A DNA stretch of 64,000 nucleotides from contig JAZKJV010002961.1 of NCBI GenBank assembly GCA_037367405.1, forward strand, positions 62,001-126,000. Direction: 5' to 3'. Shown one piece after another: positions 1 through 9,859 of this stretch. Numbering within the stretch: position 1 is the stretch's first letter; the number at the start of each line of letters is the position of its first letter. Source of the stretch: Ottelia alismoides (Eukaryota > Streptophyta > Magnoliopsida > Alismatales > Hydrocharitaceae). Under the pieces are notes generated by a model, which saw only the letters and a list, made by a program, of their open reading frames with translations, was not told the DNA's origin and did not search any database. A program made the position numbers and the translations under genes.

Positions 1-1275
1 GATGTTGTGTGGAATTCATGGGGGTTGGAACGATCTCAGATTTCATAACTGTTGATGCGATTAACAGTGGGGGGTGGGGGGCAATCATAGTGTGGAAGAA
101 TTCCCTCCTTGCGTTTGTTGCTGAGCATAAGGGAAGCTATGTTCAATCGATTATCCTCCAGAATTTCCAATCCGACTCGCATTCAATGGTCTCATGTGTG
201 CATGGGCCTACCTTAGCAGCAAATAGGCCAGACCTTTGGTCGGAAATCCGTGGTGTGTTATTTTCCGATGCTGCTTGGTTGGTGGGCGGTGATTTAATTG
301 TCTCTCCTTTCTTTGGATCGACCCTTTCTTCATGGGTGTCAGGACCCTGGTTTTTAGCATTCGCGGAGTTGATTGACGATCTGCGAATGGGAGTTGTAGA
401 TGCTTGAAACACAAGGGATACCTAGTGAAATTCTAGCTCTCGCTCAAGATTGGTACGGATCCTTGCCTTCTCCCTGTCCTGGATTTGCACCCCCTGACCC
501 TCGGCTTCATCCAAATCGAGATCTTGGTGTGACCGCACCATGCTGATTTGGGATTCTGGATATGGTTTGGCACCGCGGAACTACTTCAAATTTGAGAAAG
601 CTTGGCTTATAGAAGAGAACTTCAGAGAGTTGGTATCTGAAATGGGTCCTCCGCATGGTTTCCGGCATTGTTGTTGTGCAGCTAGCTCAGAAATTGGCAT
701 CCTTGAGTTCTAAGCTATATGTGTATAAGAAAGAGGTTCGGGAGTTGAGAAGAGCTCGAAGGACGATGGCAGAAGCTGAAGTGTGCAGACTGGACAGGAT
801 TTAGGACATAGAGATCTTGATGCAAAGGAACTTAGTGAGAGGGCATGCTTTTAAAAGATATTCATGCCGGAGGACAAAAAAAGTGTGTACGAGTGGAAGC
901 AAAGATCGAGACAAACCTATCTCAAAGAGCGCGATGCCGATATAAAGTTCTTTCATAGGGTTGCAAGAGGAAGGTGAGGACATGACTTCACTCAGTTTGT
1001 GGTGGTGAATGACAATCGGGTGGAAGGAGACCGAGAAATGGTTGTAGCACTAGCGGAACACTTTAGAGATTTATCCTAAGGTGTCACTAGTAAACCTTGG
1101 AGATGGTTAGGTTTGAGGGCCTTGTTGTTTGTCTTAACAGCATACAAGAGACCTGATTCAGAATTCTACTATGAAGGAGATCTAAGTTGTGGTTTGGAAC
1201 TTTAACTGTTGACAGGGCACCTAGTCCTGATGGATTCCCCATTTCCTTTTTATAGGAGTTCTGGTCTTTGGTAGG
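1..1275 (+). mobile_element. L1-type LINE fragment (endonuclease and start of RT), decayed
   Basis: Remains of the polyprotein of a plant L1-type non-LTR retrotransposon. An open stretch at 9-407 reads like the second half of the apurinic endonuclease: a GGW..IIVWK segment, then HGP and R.DLWSEI. After stop codons and frame changes, 890-1075 reads as the linker ahead of reverse transcriptase, with a YLKERDADIKFFHR core, and 1200-1270 carries DRAPSPDGFP, the usual start of the RT domain. Several stops interrupt it, so it cannot act. It ends where the LTR of a copia element begins at 1276, which suggests insertion into the LINE, but no downstream continuation was found. Family assignment is from motifs only. 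Confidence 0.75.
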
Positions 1276-1464
1276 TGTTAGAGATATTATACTTACATTT
1301 ATGTGTGTAACCTTTCGAGTTTTGTAACCCTTAACCCTTCGGGTTACGTAACCCCTCGGGGGTATTTATGTGTTTTTCCTTTTGTACTCTTTAGGGTTTT
1401 CTCTCTATATATAAGAGACCCCGACCCTATGGAATAGACATCCTATTTGTCTCTCTTCTCTACA
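1276..1464 (+). repeat. 5' LTR of copia N
   Basis: 189 bp, starting TGTTAGAGAT and ending CTCTACA, i.e. TG...CA ends. A TATA-like run (TATATATAAG) near 1407 would drive transcription. The adjoining primer-binding site fixes the right edge. No second copy exists in the window to confirm the left edge. Confidence 0.75.
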
Positions 1465-1476
1465 TGGTATCAACGC
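1465..1476 (+). other. Primer-binding site of copia N
   Basis: TGGTATCAACGC directly abuts the LTR. It matches the canonical initiator Met-tRNA complement TGGTATCAGAGC at most positions. Confidence 0.75.
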
Positions 1477-1945
1477 AACGGTCCTAAACCATGGTTCTGA
1501 CCTAAAATTCCCACCGCCACCTTTAAGCCTCGCAAAAGCCTGTGTAGGCCATCTTCCCCGAATTAGGGCCCTGCGCAAGGCCCTCCAATCGCTTCCAGTG
1601 CAGAAGCTCGACCCCAACGGAGCATCTCCGGCACCTACGGTGCTGCTGGAACCACTTACGGAGGCCCGCTACTACCGCCAGGGGACCACAACCCTCCTGC
1701 TAGCGCTGCCCAACGCTTCCAGGACCTCCTATGAAGGTCGTCAACCCTACAGATACCCTCCACAGGTATCGTAGGTCTCTTTAGAGATCCAAAACTCATC
1801 ATGGACTGTTGTCAGGAATCAAATCTGTTCTTCGTTGAGGTTTTTCAGCCCTTCTACAAGGGCAAACGTGAGTTCTATGGCATTTTCTAGCCCTTTTATG
1901 CATCCTTAGTTGATCACAAGATCTTCTTTCTATTTTAAGACTACC

Positions 1946-2440
1946 ATGATGCATTCTTCTACCGAGGCAAAGCCCTTGGTCACGAATATTATGGCACAAG
2001 GCACTACTATCAAACTCAAGGGTACAGAAAATTATGTGCTCTGGTCTCGATCTTTTATGGTGTTCATTGGTGGTCAGAGGAAGCTCTACATTCTGACTAA
2101 AGATCCTTTAGATGAAAAGGACAAAGAGTATGACAACTGGCAGACAGACAACTACTTGGTTATCAACTGGATGACCAACAGTGTTAAGGCTCACATTGGC
2201 TCAAATCTTCTTTGCAAAAATACGGCCAAGGAAATGTGGGAGGATCTCGAGCAAACATACTCCCAGAATGAGATGAAGTCATGCCTTGCAGACATTTATA
2301 GGCGAATTTGGTCGGCATCTCAGGGTGGTTCCATCCTCATTGAGTACTACGGGGATCTATCCAGCCTGTACGAGGAGCTTGCAATAATCGAGCCCTCATG
2401 TTGCACCAAACAGATACAAGAGCGTTCTGGCTAGCAGGTA
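1946..2440 (+). pseudogene. Copia N gag fragment
   Basis: Coding run from the first ATG at 1946 to a stop at 2434. It contains the copia gag core: NYVLWSRSF, then VKAHIG and AKEMWEDLEQTYSQ (the UBN2-type region). The protein would form the virus-like particle. Weak homology continues through 2459-2800 in other frames, including an RGGRGRD basic stretch and a zinc-knuckle relic (CDRWNHPTE then CW). Premature stops make it non-functional. Confidence 0.7.
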
Positions 2441-2973
2441 TACCGCTTTCTTAATGTCATGCATTATAGATACCATGCAACAAAAGAGCAATGCCTTATA
2501 TCAGACACACTGCCAACAATGAAGGCCATCTTTGACCGACTTGAGGAACTCGAGACATCGGCTGCCCGGCCTCCCGTCTTACCTTCAACGGAGAATTTTG
2601 CTCACATTGTCTCATCTGGACGAGGAGGCAGATACAGCTTACGAGGAGGACGTGGTCGTGATCCAAGTCGTGGCCGTGTACGGGAATCTGGATGAGGCCG
2701 TTAACTTTGGCCATAGCCGTGGGCGAGACTCTATTGCCCCATGACTCACTGTGATAGGTGGAATCACCCGACTGAATGATGCTGGCAGAAGTTTGGCATA
2801 CCTTCTTATGACACCAATAATGCCTATGAGGATGCCTATGATGTGGAAGAGGCACATCTACAACAACCTCCAGTGGCAGGATTGTTCATCTTAATGACGC
2901 ATATTATTCCCGCCTGATGCAGATCCTTCAGACTCCATGACCTACTACCACTAGTAACACTACCACCGCTGCT

Positions 2974-3264
2974 ATGGATACTCCTTCAGGTATAATAGCC
3001 AACTCTGTTGTCACTCCTGCTCCAGCTTGGATTATTGATTCTGGTGCCTCTACTCATCTCAGTGGAGAAGGTAGTCTCCTCACCTCTTCCGTACCATCTA
3101 CGTCTGTGAAGTCAGTTCGAGTCGCTAATGGGACACAATCACCGATTACTACTGTCAAAACTATTCAATTCTCTTCCAAGCTCCGACTTTCTGGGGTTCA
3201 CTGTGCTCCTGATTTACCTCTTAACTTGCTATCAATTCACAAGCTTTTTGTTGAGCTTCATTGA
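2974..3264 (+). pseudogene. Copia N aspartic protease fragment
   Basis: Reads WIIDSGASTHLSG, the DSGA active site of a copia protease, followed by RVANG and LNLLSIHKL, the usual lead-in to the pre-integrase domain. A stop at 3264 and the lack of any integrase show a dead remnant. It would cleave Gag-Pol in an intact element. Confidence 0.75.
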
Positions 3265-3425
3265 CGTGTGATATTTGATAAACCTTGTTATTTTCAGGAC
3301 ATTTGGACAAGACATATTTTTGGTGGGGGTTCATGAGAAGAACGAACTATATTATCTTGACATACCCTCTGATTCCAATTTTATTGGTGTTGCACCTATA
3401 TTATCTTGACATACGGTCATGAGAA

Positions 3426-5120
3426 GAACACTAAACTCTAGCTACTATGAATTTTTGAGAATTTTCGTAGCAATGATTAATTTAATATCAATTAAAGATC
3501 ACGTAGTGGGCAAAATATGCAATTTTATACTTAAATAATTAATTTAAATCAACCATAGCACAGAAAAATTCAATCAACATCCACAATGATAGAGCATAAA
3601 GTGTTCTACAAGATGCAAATTTTAGAATAAAAATACGATGCAGAATAGAGGTTCAAATGTCAATGCAAAGACAAGAATCTAAATGCAATTTGAGAATTTC
3701 AGAAGACTGAAATGAATGTGCATAGGGGCCGAATTGGAATTACCCTGACCTGCGGAAGAGTTTATGCAATTTTTCCAGGTGTACGCGTACGCGTCACGTG
3801 CTTCCTGGAAGGATGGACCTGCTGGTGATTGTGGATGAGGGGGTGTCCGTGCAATTTTCCCTCTAGGAGCACGTGCCTTGCATATGCTCTGGCTAGAGAA
3901 GACTGAAGCGCGAATGGTTAGAAGGCTGAGGGCGTGGCTGCAAAAGTCTCCAGAATGTGTGTGACTGGCATGAGATTTCTGGAACTCTGGGGGTTCCAGA
4001 TGCAATTGCCCCCCTCCCCACGTGCAGGTGTCGTGCACGTGCAGTGGGGATTGGACTGGCACGCTGCCCGAGGCTATTGTTGCAGTCGGGTCGAGGCGGC
4101 AAGTGCTCCGAGCGGAGAAGGTGGCTGCATGGCGAGCGGTGGTTGGTGGACGAGAGGGTAGTGCTCCGATGGCCGACACACGGCCAGGGGTCCTCGATGA
4201 AGGTGGAGAACAATTCGATGCGGATGAACGGTGAAGCAGAAAGACTGGAGCAGAGGAGGACGGTGGCGAAGGCTGGATCTGTCGAAGGTGAAGGCTACTC
4301 GGCGGTGCGTCGAGATACCGATGGCGAGCAGAGGCGAGGTGGTCGGCTCAGAGCGAGGAGCCCGAGGGGCGTAGATGGACAAAGGGCGATTGCGGTGGTC
4401 GACAAACAGAGGCGGAGGTCGTCGATGGTGAGCGGATCGAGGCGCCCCTTGGGCGGTGGGTCGCGGGTTGTGGAGCGAGTGTGGTTGTGGTGTATCGCGA
4501 CTAAAGTTGTCTCTCCGGGCGGAGGCGGTCGAAAGGTGAAGGAGCGGAGGAAATTGCGAAGCAAAGGAAGAAGAGGAAGAAAACGGAGGCGATGGAAGAG
4601 AAGCAGAGGATAAATGAAGAAAAAAAGATGGAGAAACTACTTAGGGATTGATCGCCTGGAAATCGAGAGAGCTCGAAGGAGCTCTTCCCTTGTCGTTGCC
4701 TCGATGGAACCGGTGAGCTCCAGAAGCTCGTGCAACAGAGGTAGAGCCGGTGGTTGTGCTATTACTTCAAGGTCCCTAAATGGAGCCTCGGATCACACCG
4801 ATGATCTAGAGGTCTTTGCTCGACGCTGATTGGGTCCGCTGTCACCGGGACCTTCAGGGAGCTCTCTCTATCTCGATGTGGTGGATAGCTTGCGAGTGGG
4901 GTGGCCAGCAACCCTTTATTGGTTGTTGCAAATGGGCCAAGTCGCGCAGAGGACGCGAAAGAAGGGGAACGACAGTTGCGGCTGGAGCAGATCGTGGAGA
5001 GAGAAGGGGTTCTCACGGAGGTGGTTACAGGGAGAGATGGATCGTGGGTGAGATGGAGAGAGAGGCACAAGCAAGGTTCAAGAAAGCGGTATGTGTATGC
5101 ATTCGGACAGGTCATTGAAT
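3426..5120. other. Unclassified GC-rich stretch
   Basis: 3426-3720 is AT-rich and featureless; 3720-5110 is GC-rich with overlapping open frames on both strands, all arginine-rich or proline-rich and without a recognisable domain. The frames look like by-products of base composition. It may be the leader or LTR of a Gypsy-type element, but no primer site, terminal repeat or target duplication was seen. Confidence 0.4.
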
Positions 5121-5840
5121 AGCAATTAAGCGGTATGCGGGGTATATGCGGTTCTACGCGGTTTCTTAATTTTTTATTTAAAAATAAATATGTACAAAAT
5201 TGAGTAGAACTGAACTAACTTATGTATAATTGTGGTACTATATGATCATCAACAAAGTACTATATGATCTACTATGTAAAAAAAAGTTTATGATAATTGG
5301 AAACATTAGTCTAAGATGTAAACAATAGAAAAAGAAGAATATAATCATTTGTGATGGTATATCGTTAATATGAGATGTAAATACTACTCCCTTGGCATAT
5401 AGTCCATATAGCAGTATAAATCATGCTAAATATCATGAAGTTTGTGTGAAATTAAGCATTTAATCTAAATTAGTATTACCCTCAGACGTTTTTTAACCAT
5501 TTAATTTTGAGGATTGTGTATTCTTCCTATCATATTTATATAAGCTCATCGTATCATAAACTGTTCTTTACTTTAAAACAACATATGGCAGAAATCCAAC
5601 ATCCACCTGCCACTTATATAAAAAAGTTGATAATCACGGATCTAGAAATCCGGATCCGGAAACCCGATAAACGCAAGAAGCGGGCACACGGTCCGTATAT
5701 GCGGTCGCACAGCCCATATATGTGGACTGCATATGCGCAATGGCCGCATAATAAGGGGCTTCAAGAAATCGATGCGCTAGAATCCCCGCACACGCATATA
5801 CGGCCGCATATGCGGCCGCTCGGACCGGTTCCGTGAATAC
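5121..5840. repeat. Possible DNA transposon with reiterated GCGG-rich ends
   Basis: Short related motifs cluster at both ends of an AT-rich core. 5127-5165 has GCGGTATGCGG, TATGCGG and TACGCGG. 5690-5825 has CCGTATATGCGG, CCGCATAA and CCGCATATGCGGCCGC. Clustered subterminal motifs are typical of hAT and CACTA ends. I could not define terminal repeats or a target duplication, so the element call is tentative. Confidence 0.35.
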
Positions 5841-5942
5841 TAGGTGCAAGATGTGAGGTTGCGGTGGTTTGCAACCATCGCAGGAGGCGAAGGGTGTAGG
5901 TCCTTGCGGGAGGACGGGTGCAGGAGGGAGATAGGAAGAGGG

Positions 5943-6000
5943 GCCACGTGGCGTGCGGGCATACAGCCACGTGGCGTGCGGGCATGCAGCCACGTGACAG
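5943..6000. repeat. Tandem G-box repeat, period 23 bp
   Basis: GCCACGTG occurs at 5943, 5966 and 5989, each followed (imperfectly at the third) by a GCGTGCGGGCAT-like spacer. CACGTG is the plant G-box core. No gene start lies nearby, so regulatory function is not supported. Confidence 0.7.
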
Positions 6001-6004
6001 GTGG

Positions 6005-6700
6005 AAAGGATATAAATACAAATAATAATTTTAAAATAAATAATATATATATATAAATACATAAATAAAATAAATAATAGATAAACAATTAAAATAATAA
6101 TGATATAAATAAAAATATAAATACAAATAAAAATAAAAATTAAATTAAATAATTATAATAATTAAAATTAAAATTAAAATTAAAATAATTAAATAAAGTA
6201 AAGTAAAATAAATAAATAAGTAATGAAGTAATAATATTAAAAATATAAATAGATAAATAATAAAATGAAATGAAATAATTAAATAAATAACTAAATAAAA
6301 GAAAAAAATAAAAAATACTACTAGAAAAATAAAAAATTAAATCAAAAAATAAATAACAAAAGATATCAAATCAAAAGGTGGTCAACACGAAAGTTGCTCG
6401 CCTCGACGAGATCTACAACTTTTGTGAAGAATCCAAAACCAAAATGTGTTATCTGTATAAAAAGTATTTTTGGTGGCATCCTATAGATATCAAATACCAT
6501 ATTTTTGTGTTTTGTGAATTTTTTGTCACTTTTAAATAAGATAAAAATCAATATAAAATCAAAGAAAATATAAAATAAATATTTACAACTTAATCTATTT
6601 TTTTATTTTTAATAAATAAGAAAATAAAAAGATAAAATAAAGAAGATAAAGGGGACATATGTACAATATACAATGAGGGGCCCAAAACCCAAGTTTCACA
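6005..6700. other. AT-rich low-complexity stretch
   Basis: Long runs of AAATAAATA-type sequence with no open frame or terminal structure. A short ordinary-complexity block at 6375-6500 may be an element relic but is not identifiable. Confidence 0.6.
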
Positions 6701-6935
6701 TACGAACTCCGATTCTTTTGAATTTGGTCTTGTTTTGAATGTAATTGAATGTACATTAATTCAAAAGTGTGTAGAGGTTCATAGGAGACTGCATGAGAGA
6801 GTTATTTGTGTTTAAAGGCTTTTAGTCTCAAACTAGGGTTTGGGTTTTGTTAGTCCATTTTACAAGTTAGTAATTTTTTTGTATTAGTAGAGTGTCAAAT
6901 CAGCATATACTATGATGTTCTACGTTGATGCTATC

Positions 6936-7140
6936 TCATGCCAAGTTCGAAATGAGGAATTTATAGCCTTTTTTAATCGTGAACCTCCCATCTACCCAAC
7001 TCCAACCATCCTTTTTAGAGGAGGGATTGTTCATATCCTCCACATCCTTCATCAAATTAGGAAGTCTTGCATATGTTGATCTGAAATTCCAGAAGAAAAT
7101 ACGGCACAACATGCTCCATTGTCCCAAAACTTCAAGACAT
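6936..7140 (-). mobile_element. L1-type LINE fragment (after RT)
   Basis: Reading on the minus strand gives a WSWVDGRFTIKKGYKFL segment. Plant L1-type ORF2 proteins carry this W..DG.FTVKSAY pattern just ahead of the terminal zinc-binding zf-RVT domain. Neither the RT core nor the zinc knuckle is present here. The fragment is cut by the target duplication of copia A. Confidence 0.6.
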
Positions 7141-7146
7141 AGGTAT

Positions 7147-7291
7147 TGTTGAAGGAAAAGATTGAGTTGTATTACATCTAAACCTAGAGCTCTCTTATAT
7201 AGGAGAAAAGCTCAAAGGGTAAATTATATAAACAGGATAATAGAAATAAACAATATGGAAAGAGGACAAAAATAACATAAATATATTAACA
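7147..7291 (-). repeat. 3' LTR of copia A
   Basis: 145 bp, TGTTGAAGGA...TTAACA on the plus strand. It is the partner of 24966-25110. The polypurine tract (plus strand CTTCCCCTCAAG, 7292-7303) lies directly inside it. Confidence 0.92.
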
Positions 7292-7390
7292 CTTCCCCTC
7301 AAGCTGGAGCATATATATCTATCATGCTCAGCTTGGAACAACAGTGATGAAAAGGACCTCTGCAAGAGCTTTGGTAAACATGTCTGCAAT

Positions 7391-8017
7391 CTAATCTCCT
7401 GATTCTACATAAGATGTTGAGATAAGCCCCTTTTGGATTAAATCACGAGTATAGTGGTTGTCCACCTCAATATGCTTTGTCCTTTCATGAAATGCTGGAT
7501 TATTAGATATGGACAATGCTGCTTGATTGTCGCATTTGAGATGCATAGGAAGAGGCACTTCAATCTTTAAATCGGTCAAGACAGATTTGACCGACATCAT
7601 CTCCGTACTACCTTGGGCCATTGCTCTATATTCTGATTCCGCACTAGATCGAGCAATGACAGTTTATTTCTTACTGACCAATGAGCTGCCAACAAACACA
7701 ATGAAGCCTGAGGTAGACTTCATGTCCTTAGGATACCCAGCGTAATATGCATCTGCACACCCTGTAACTGAGAGAGACATATCTCTTCTAAACAGAAGAC
7801 TTGCACCTAGAGATGACTTCAGATATCTCAAGATCATGAATACTGCATCCATGTGCGTCTGCCTCGGTTGCTCCATGAATTGACTTAATCTACTTACAAC
7901 GAACGATATATCGAGCCTGGTAGTAGTTACATATAATAATTTCCCTACCAGCTCTTTGTACCGTCTCTTGTCCACCTCCTCAGATTCATCATCATGGAGC
8001 TTCGCATTAGGATCCAT
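7391..8017 (-). pseudogene. Copia A RNase H region
   Basis: Minus-strand frames 7664-8017 and 7391-7621 cover the end of RT and the RNase H domain. Visible landmarks are DKRRYKELVGKLLYVTTTR, CADAYYAGYPKDMKSTSGF (usually ADADYAGCPKDRKSTSGF) and CDNQAALSISNNPAFHERTK. RNase H would remove template RNA during cDNA synthesis. A stop or frame break near 7660 interrupts it and the expected C-terminus is degraded. Confidence 0.85.
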
Positions 8018-8038
8018 AGGAGTAGTATCTGGTCTACA

Positions 8039-8728
8039 TCATGTCATACCTGTCTCAGATAGAAGATCAGTAACATACTTCCTTTGTGTCATAACCATAC
8101 CCTGCTGATTTCGTGCAAACTCCAGGCCAAGGAAGTAACGAAGCGTGCCAAGGTCCTTGGTAACAAATTGTTGTCCAAGGAAATCCTTAGCTACTTGAAT
8201 GCCTTGTCCATCGCTGCCAGTGATAACAATGTCATCAACATAAACCAAAATGACTACAATACCTCTCTGGTTTCTCTTTACAAAGAGAGTATGATCTGCA
8301 GTAGATCTGACAAACCCCTTATGTTCAATCAATTCGGAGAGCTTCTGAAACCAAGCCCTCGGACTCCGCTTAAAACCATATATAGCCTTATGAAGACGAC
8401 ACACCATACTGGACTCCTCCTCAGCAGCAAACCCAGGTAGCTGTTGCATGTAAAATTCTTCCTGCAGATCACCATACAAGAAGGCATTCTTGACATCTAA
8501 TTGGAAAAGTGGCCAATCACGAACCACAACAACAACAATAAGAATCTGCAAGGTAGAATGACGCGCTACAGGAGAAAAGATGTCTTGATAATCCACTCCA
8601 TAGGTCTGGGTGAACCCACGGGCAACCAACATGAACTTGTATCTGTCTACGGTACCATCAGCCCGATGCTTCACAGTAAATACCCACTTGCTCCCAACAA
8701 CAGACACACCTGGTGGAGCATGGACCAT
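8039..8728 (-). pseudogene. Copia A reverse transcriptase region
   Basis: Minus-strand open stretch of about 229 codons with the RVT_2 landmarks of copia: [52 protein letters not shown] and the catalytic VYVDDIVITG. The enzyme would copy element RNA into cDNA in the particle. It lacks its own start because it belongs to a larger Gag-Pol, and stops separate it from the RNase H part. Confidence 0.88.
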
Positions 8729-8826
8729 ACTCCACGTACATCATGACTGTAAAGTTGTCATTTCCTCCTCCATAGCCAAACATCATTGACTGCTTTGCAG
8801 TGCCTCCTGATATGACCATGGTATCT

Positions 8827-9111
8827 CTACAGCTGATAACCCCACAACAAAGTGTTGAAAATCCTTGAAAAGATGCTCCAAGGATACATGAGAACCAATA
8901 GGGTGCATTGTGCATGCACGTTTCTGCCGCGAAGTGTAATAGGCATATCCAGATCCGCAGCAGGAGTATTAGAGATAGCATCTGCACCATGTACCTCAGT
9001 TTGTACAAGCAAATCACCTGTGCCGTCAGAAGAACTCAAATGCTCAGGACATACCTTGGGCGTGTTGGATGATGGAGGAGGCGCATGAGCATGGGGCCTT
9101 CGCTGGTAGAC
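8827..9111 (-). pseudogene. Copia A integrase-RT linker
   Basis: Low-complexity linker between integrase and RT, recognisable from the RRPHAHAPPPS and KVCPEHLSSSDG stretch and then DLDMPI...RGRNVHAQC, equivalent to [17 protein letters not shown] in element B. Insertion B interrupts the linker at 9112; the other half resumes at 22092. Confidence 0.75.
9107..9111. repeat. Target-site duplication of copia B, left
   Basis: TAGAC, repeated exactly at 22092-22096 on the other side of B. Confidence 0.92.
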
Positions 9112-9254
9112 TGTAAACATATATTAGTTACTTTTGTACTGCTTTGCTATTTTCTTTTCTGATGTATGCTTTATGTAATTTACCCATAGGCTACTCTCCT
9201 ATATAAGAGAGCCTAGGGCTGATGGAATAAACATGCTCTTTTATTTCCCCAACA
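9112..9254 (+). repeat. 5' LTR of copia B
   Basis: 143 bp, TGTAAACATA...CCCCAACA, with a CCTATATAAGAG TATA element near 9210. It is nearly identical to the 3' copy once the MITE is removed. Confidence 0.93.
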
Positions 9255-9266
9255 TAGTATCAGAGC
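9255..9266 (+). other. Primer-binding site of copia B
   Basis: TAGTATCAGAGC next to the LTR: one mismatch to the initiator Met-tRNA complement. Confidence 0.85.
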
Positions 9267-9329
9267 GACGGTCCTAGACCGAAGTTCTTGAAACCCTAAC
9301 CCTAGCCCCACCGTCGAGACCTCTCTCTC

Positions 9330-9700
9330 CTCACCGCCGCCGCCGGAGGCACCTCTCAGAGCATCTCGCCTGCGCCTGCGCCTGCGCCGTCGAGTCCTCC
9401 AGCCCTTCAGCGCATGTGCCTACGCCTACGCCTGTGCTTCCCTAGCGTGCGGTGTTGTGCGCGCATCTCCAGCGTGTTGTGCGCATCTCCAGCGTGCCGT
9501 GCGCGCATCCCTGGCGTGCGGTGCCTCCTTCCCCTGCACCTGCACGCATCGCGCATCGCGCACTGTGCTGCGCGCCTAACGCACGTCCCTAGCGTGCTCT
9601 CCAGCGCACCCCTCGCGCACCTGCACGCATCCTCCTACGCCCCGCGAGCATCACCAGCACGTACCTCGCGCATATAACGCATTTCCAGTGCGCCTTCTCG
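9330..9700 (+). repeat. CpG-rich repeated leader of copia B
   Basis: Untranslated leader between primer site and gag, made of degenerate repeats of GCGCATCTCCAGCGTGC-like units. An open frame of 87 codons here is a composition artefact. Equivalent leaders in A, C and F are also CpG-rich but differ in sequence. Confidence 0.65.
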
Positions 9701-9790
9701 TACAACCCCTCTCACGCTCCCTGCACCTAGTCATCTCTGTGTGTAGTTCTAGCGCGCACACCTTCAGAGGAATGGGTTCAGTTGCTTGAA

Positions 9791-9830
9791 GTCTACACCT
9801 GCAACTAAAGCCATCTATGTCCGTGTAGAC
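9791..9830 (+). promoter_or_regulatory. Pre-gag hairpin of copia B
   Basis: Inverted repeat GTCTACAC (9791-9798) / GTGTAGAC (9823-9830) around a 24-nt loop, 29 nt upstream of the gag ATG at 9860. The same geometry recurs in elements A, C and F. Function is unknown; packaging, dimerisation or translation control are possible. Confidence 0.7.
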
Positions 9831-9859
9831 GATCTTATTTTCAGTCTTTGGTTACAAGT

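Larger units (their letters stand above)
1276..3425 (+). mobile_element. Copia element N, 5' part only
   Basis: Truncated Ty1/copia retrotransposon: LTR, primer site, gag and protease remain, while integrase, RT, RNase H and the 3' LTR are absent. The order and reading frames match copia, but gag and protease are separated by stops. The final 100 bp (about 3325-3415) contain a local duplication and then homology stops. Its LTR and gag are unlike the A/B/C/F group in this window, so it belongs to another copia family. Confidence 0.75.

Noticed and set aside
3679..5118. Several 60-218 codon frames on both strands as genes
   Set aside because: They overlap on opposite strands, are arginine- or proline-rich and show no domain; GC-rich composition explains them.
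5121..5840. Firm call of hAT for the CCGCATATGCGG block
   Set aside because: No matching 8-bp flanks and no convincing inverted ends could be found by eye.
9414..9677. 87-codon cysteine/alanine-rich frame
   Set aside because: It lies in the repeated leader of copia B, upstream of the gag start.
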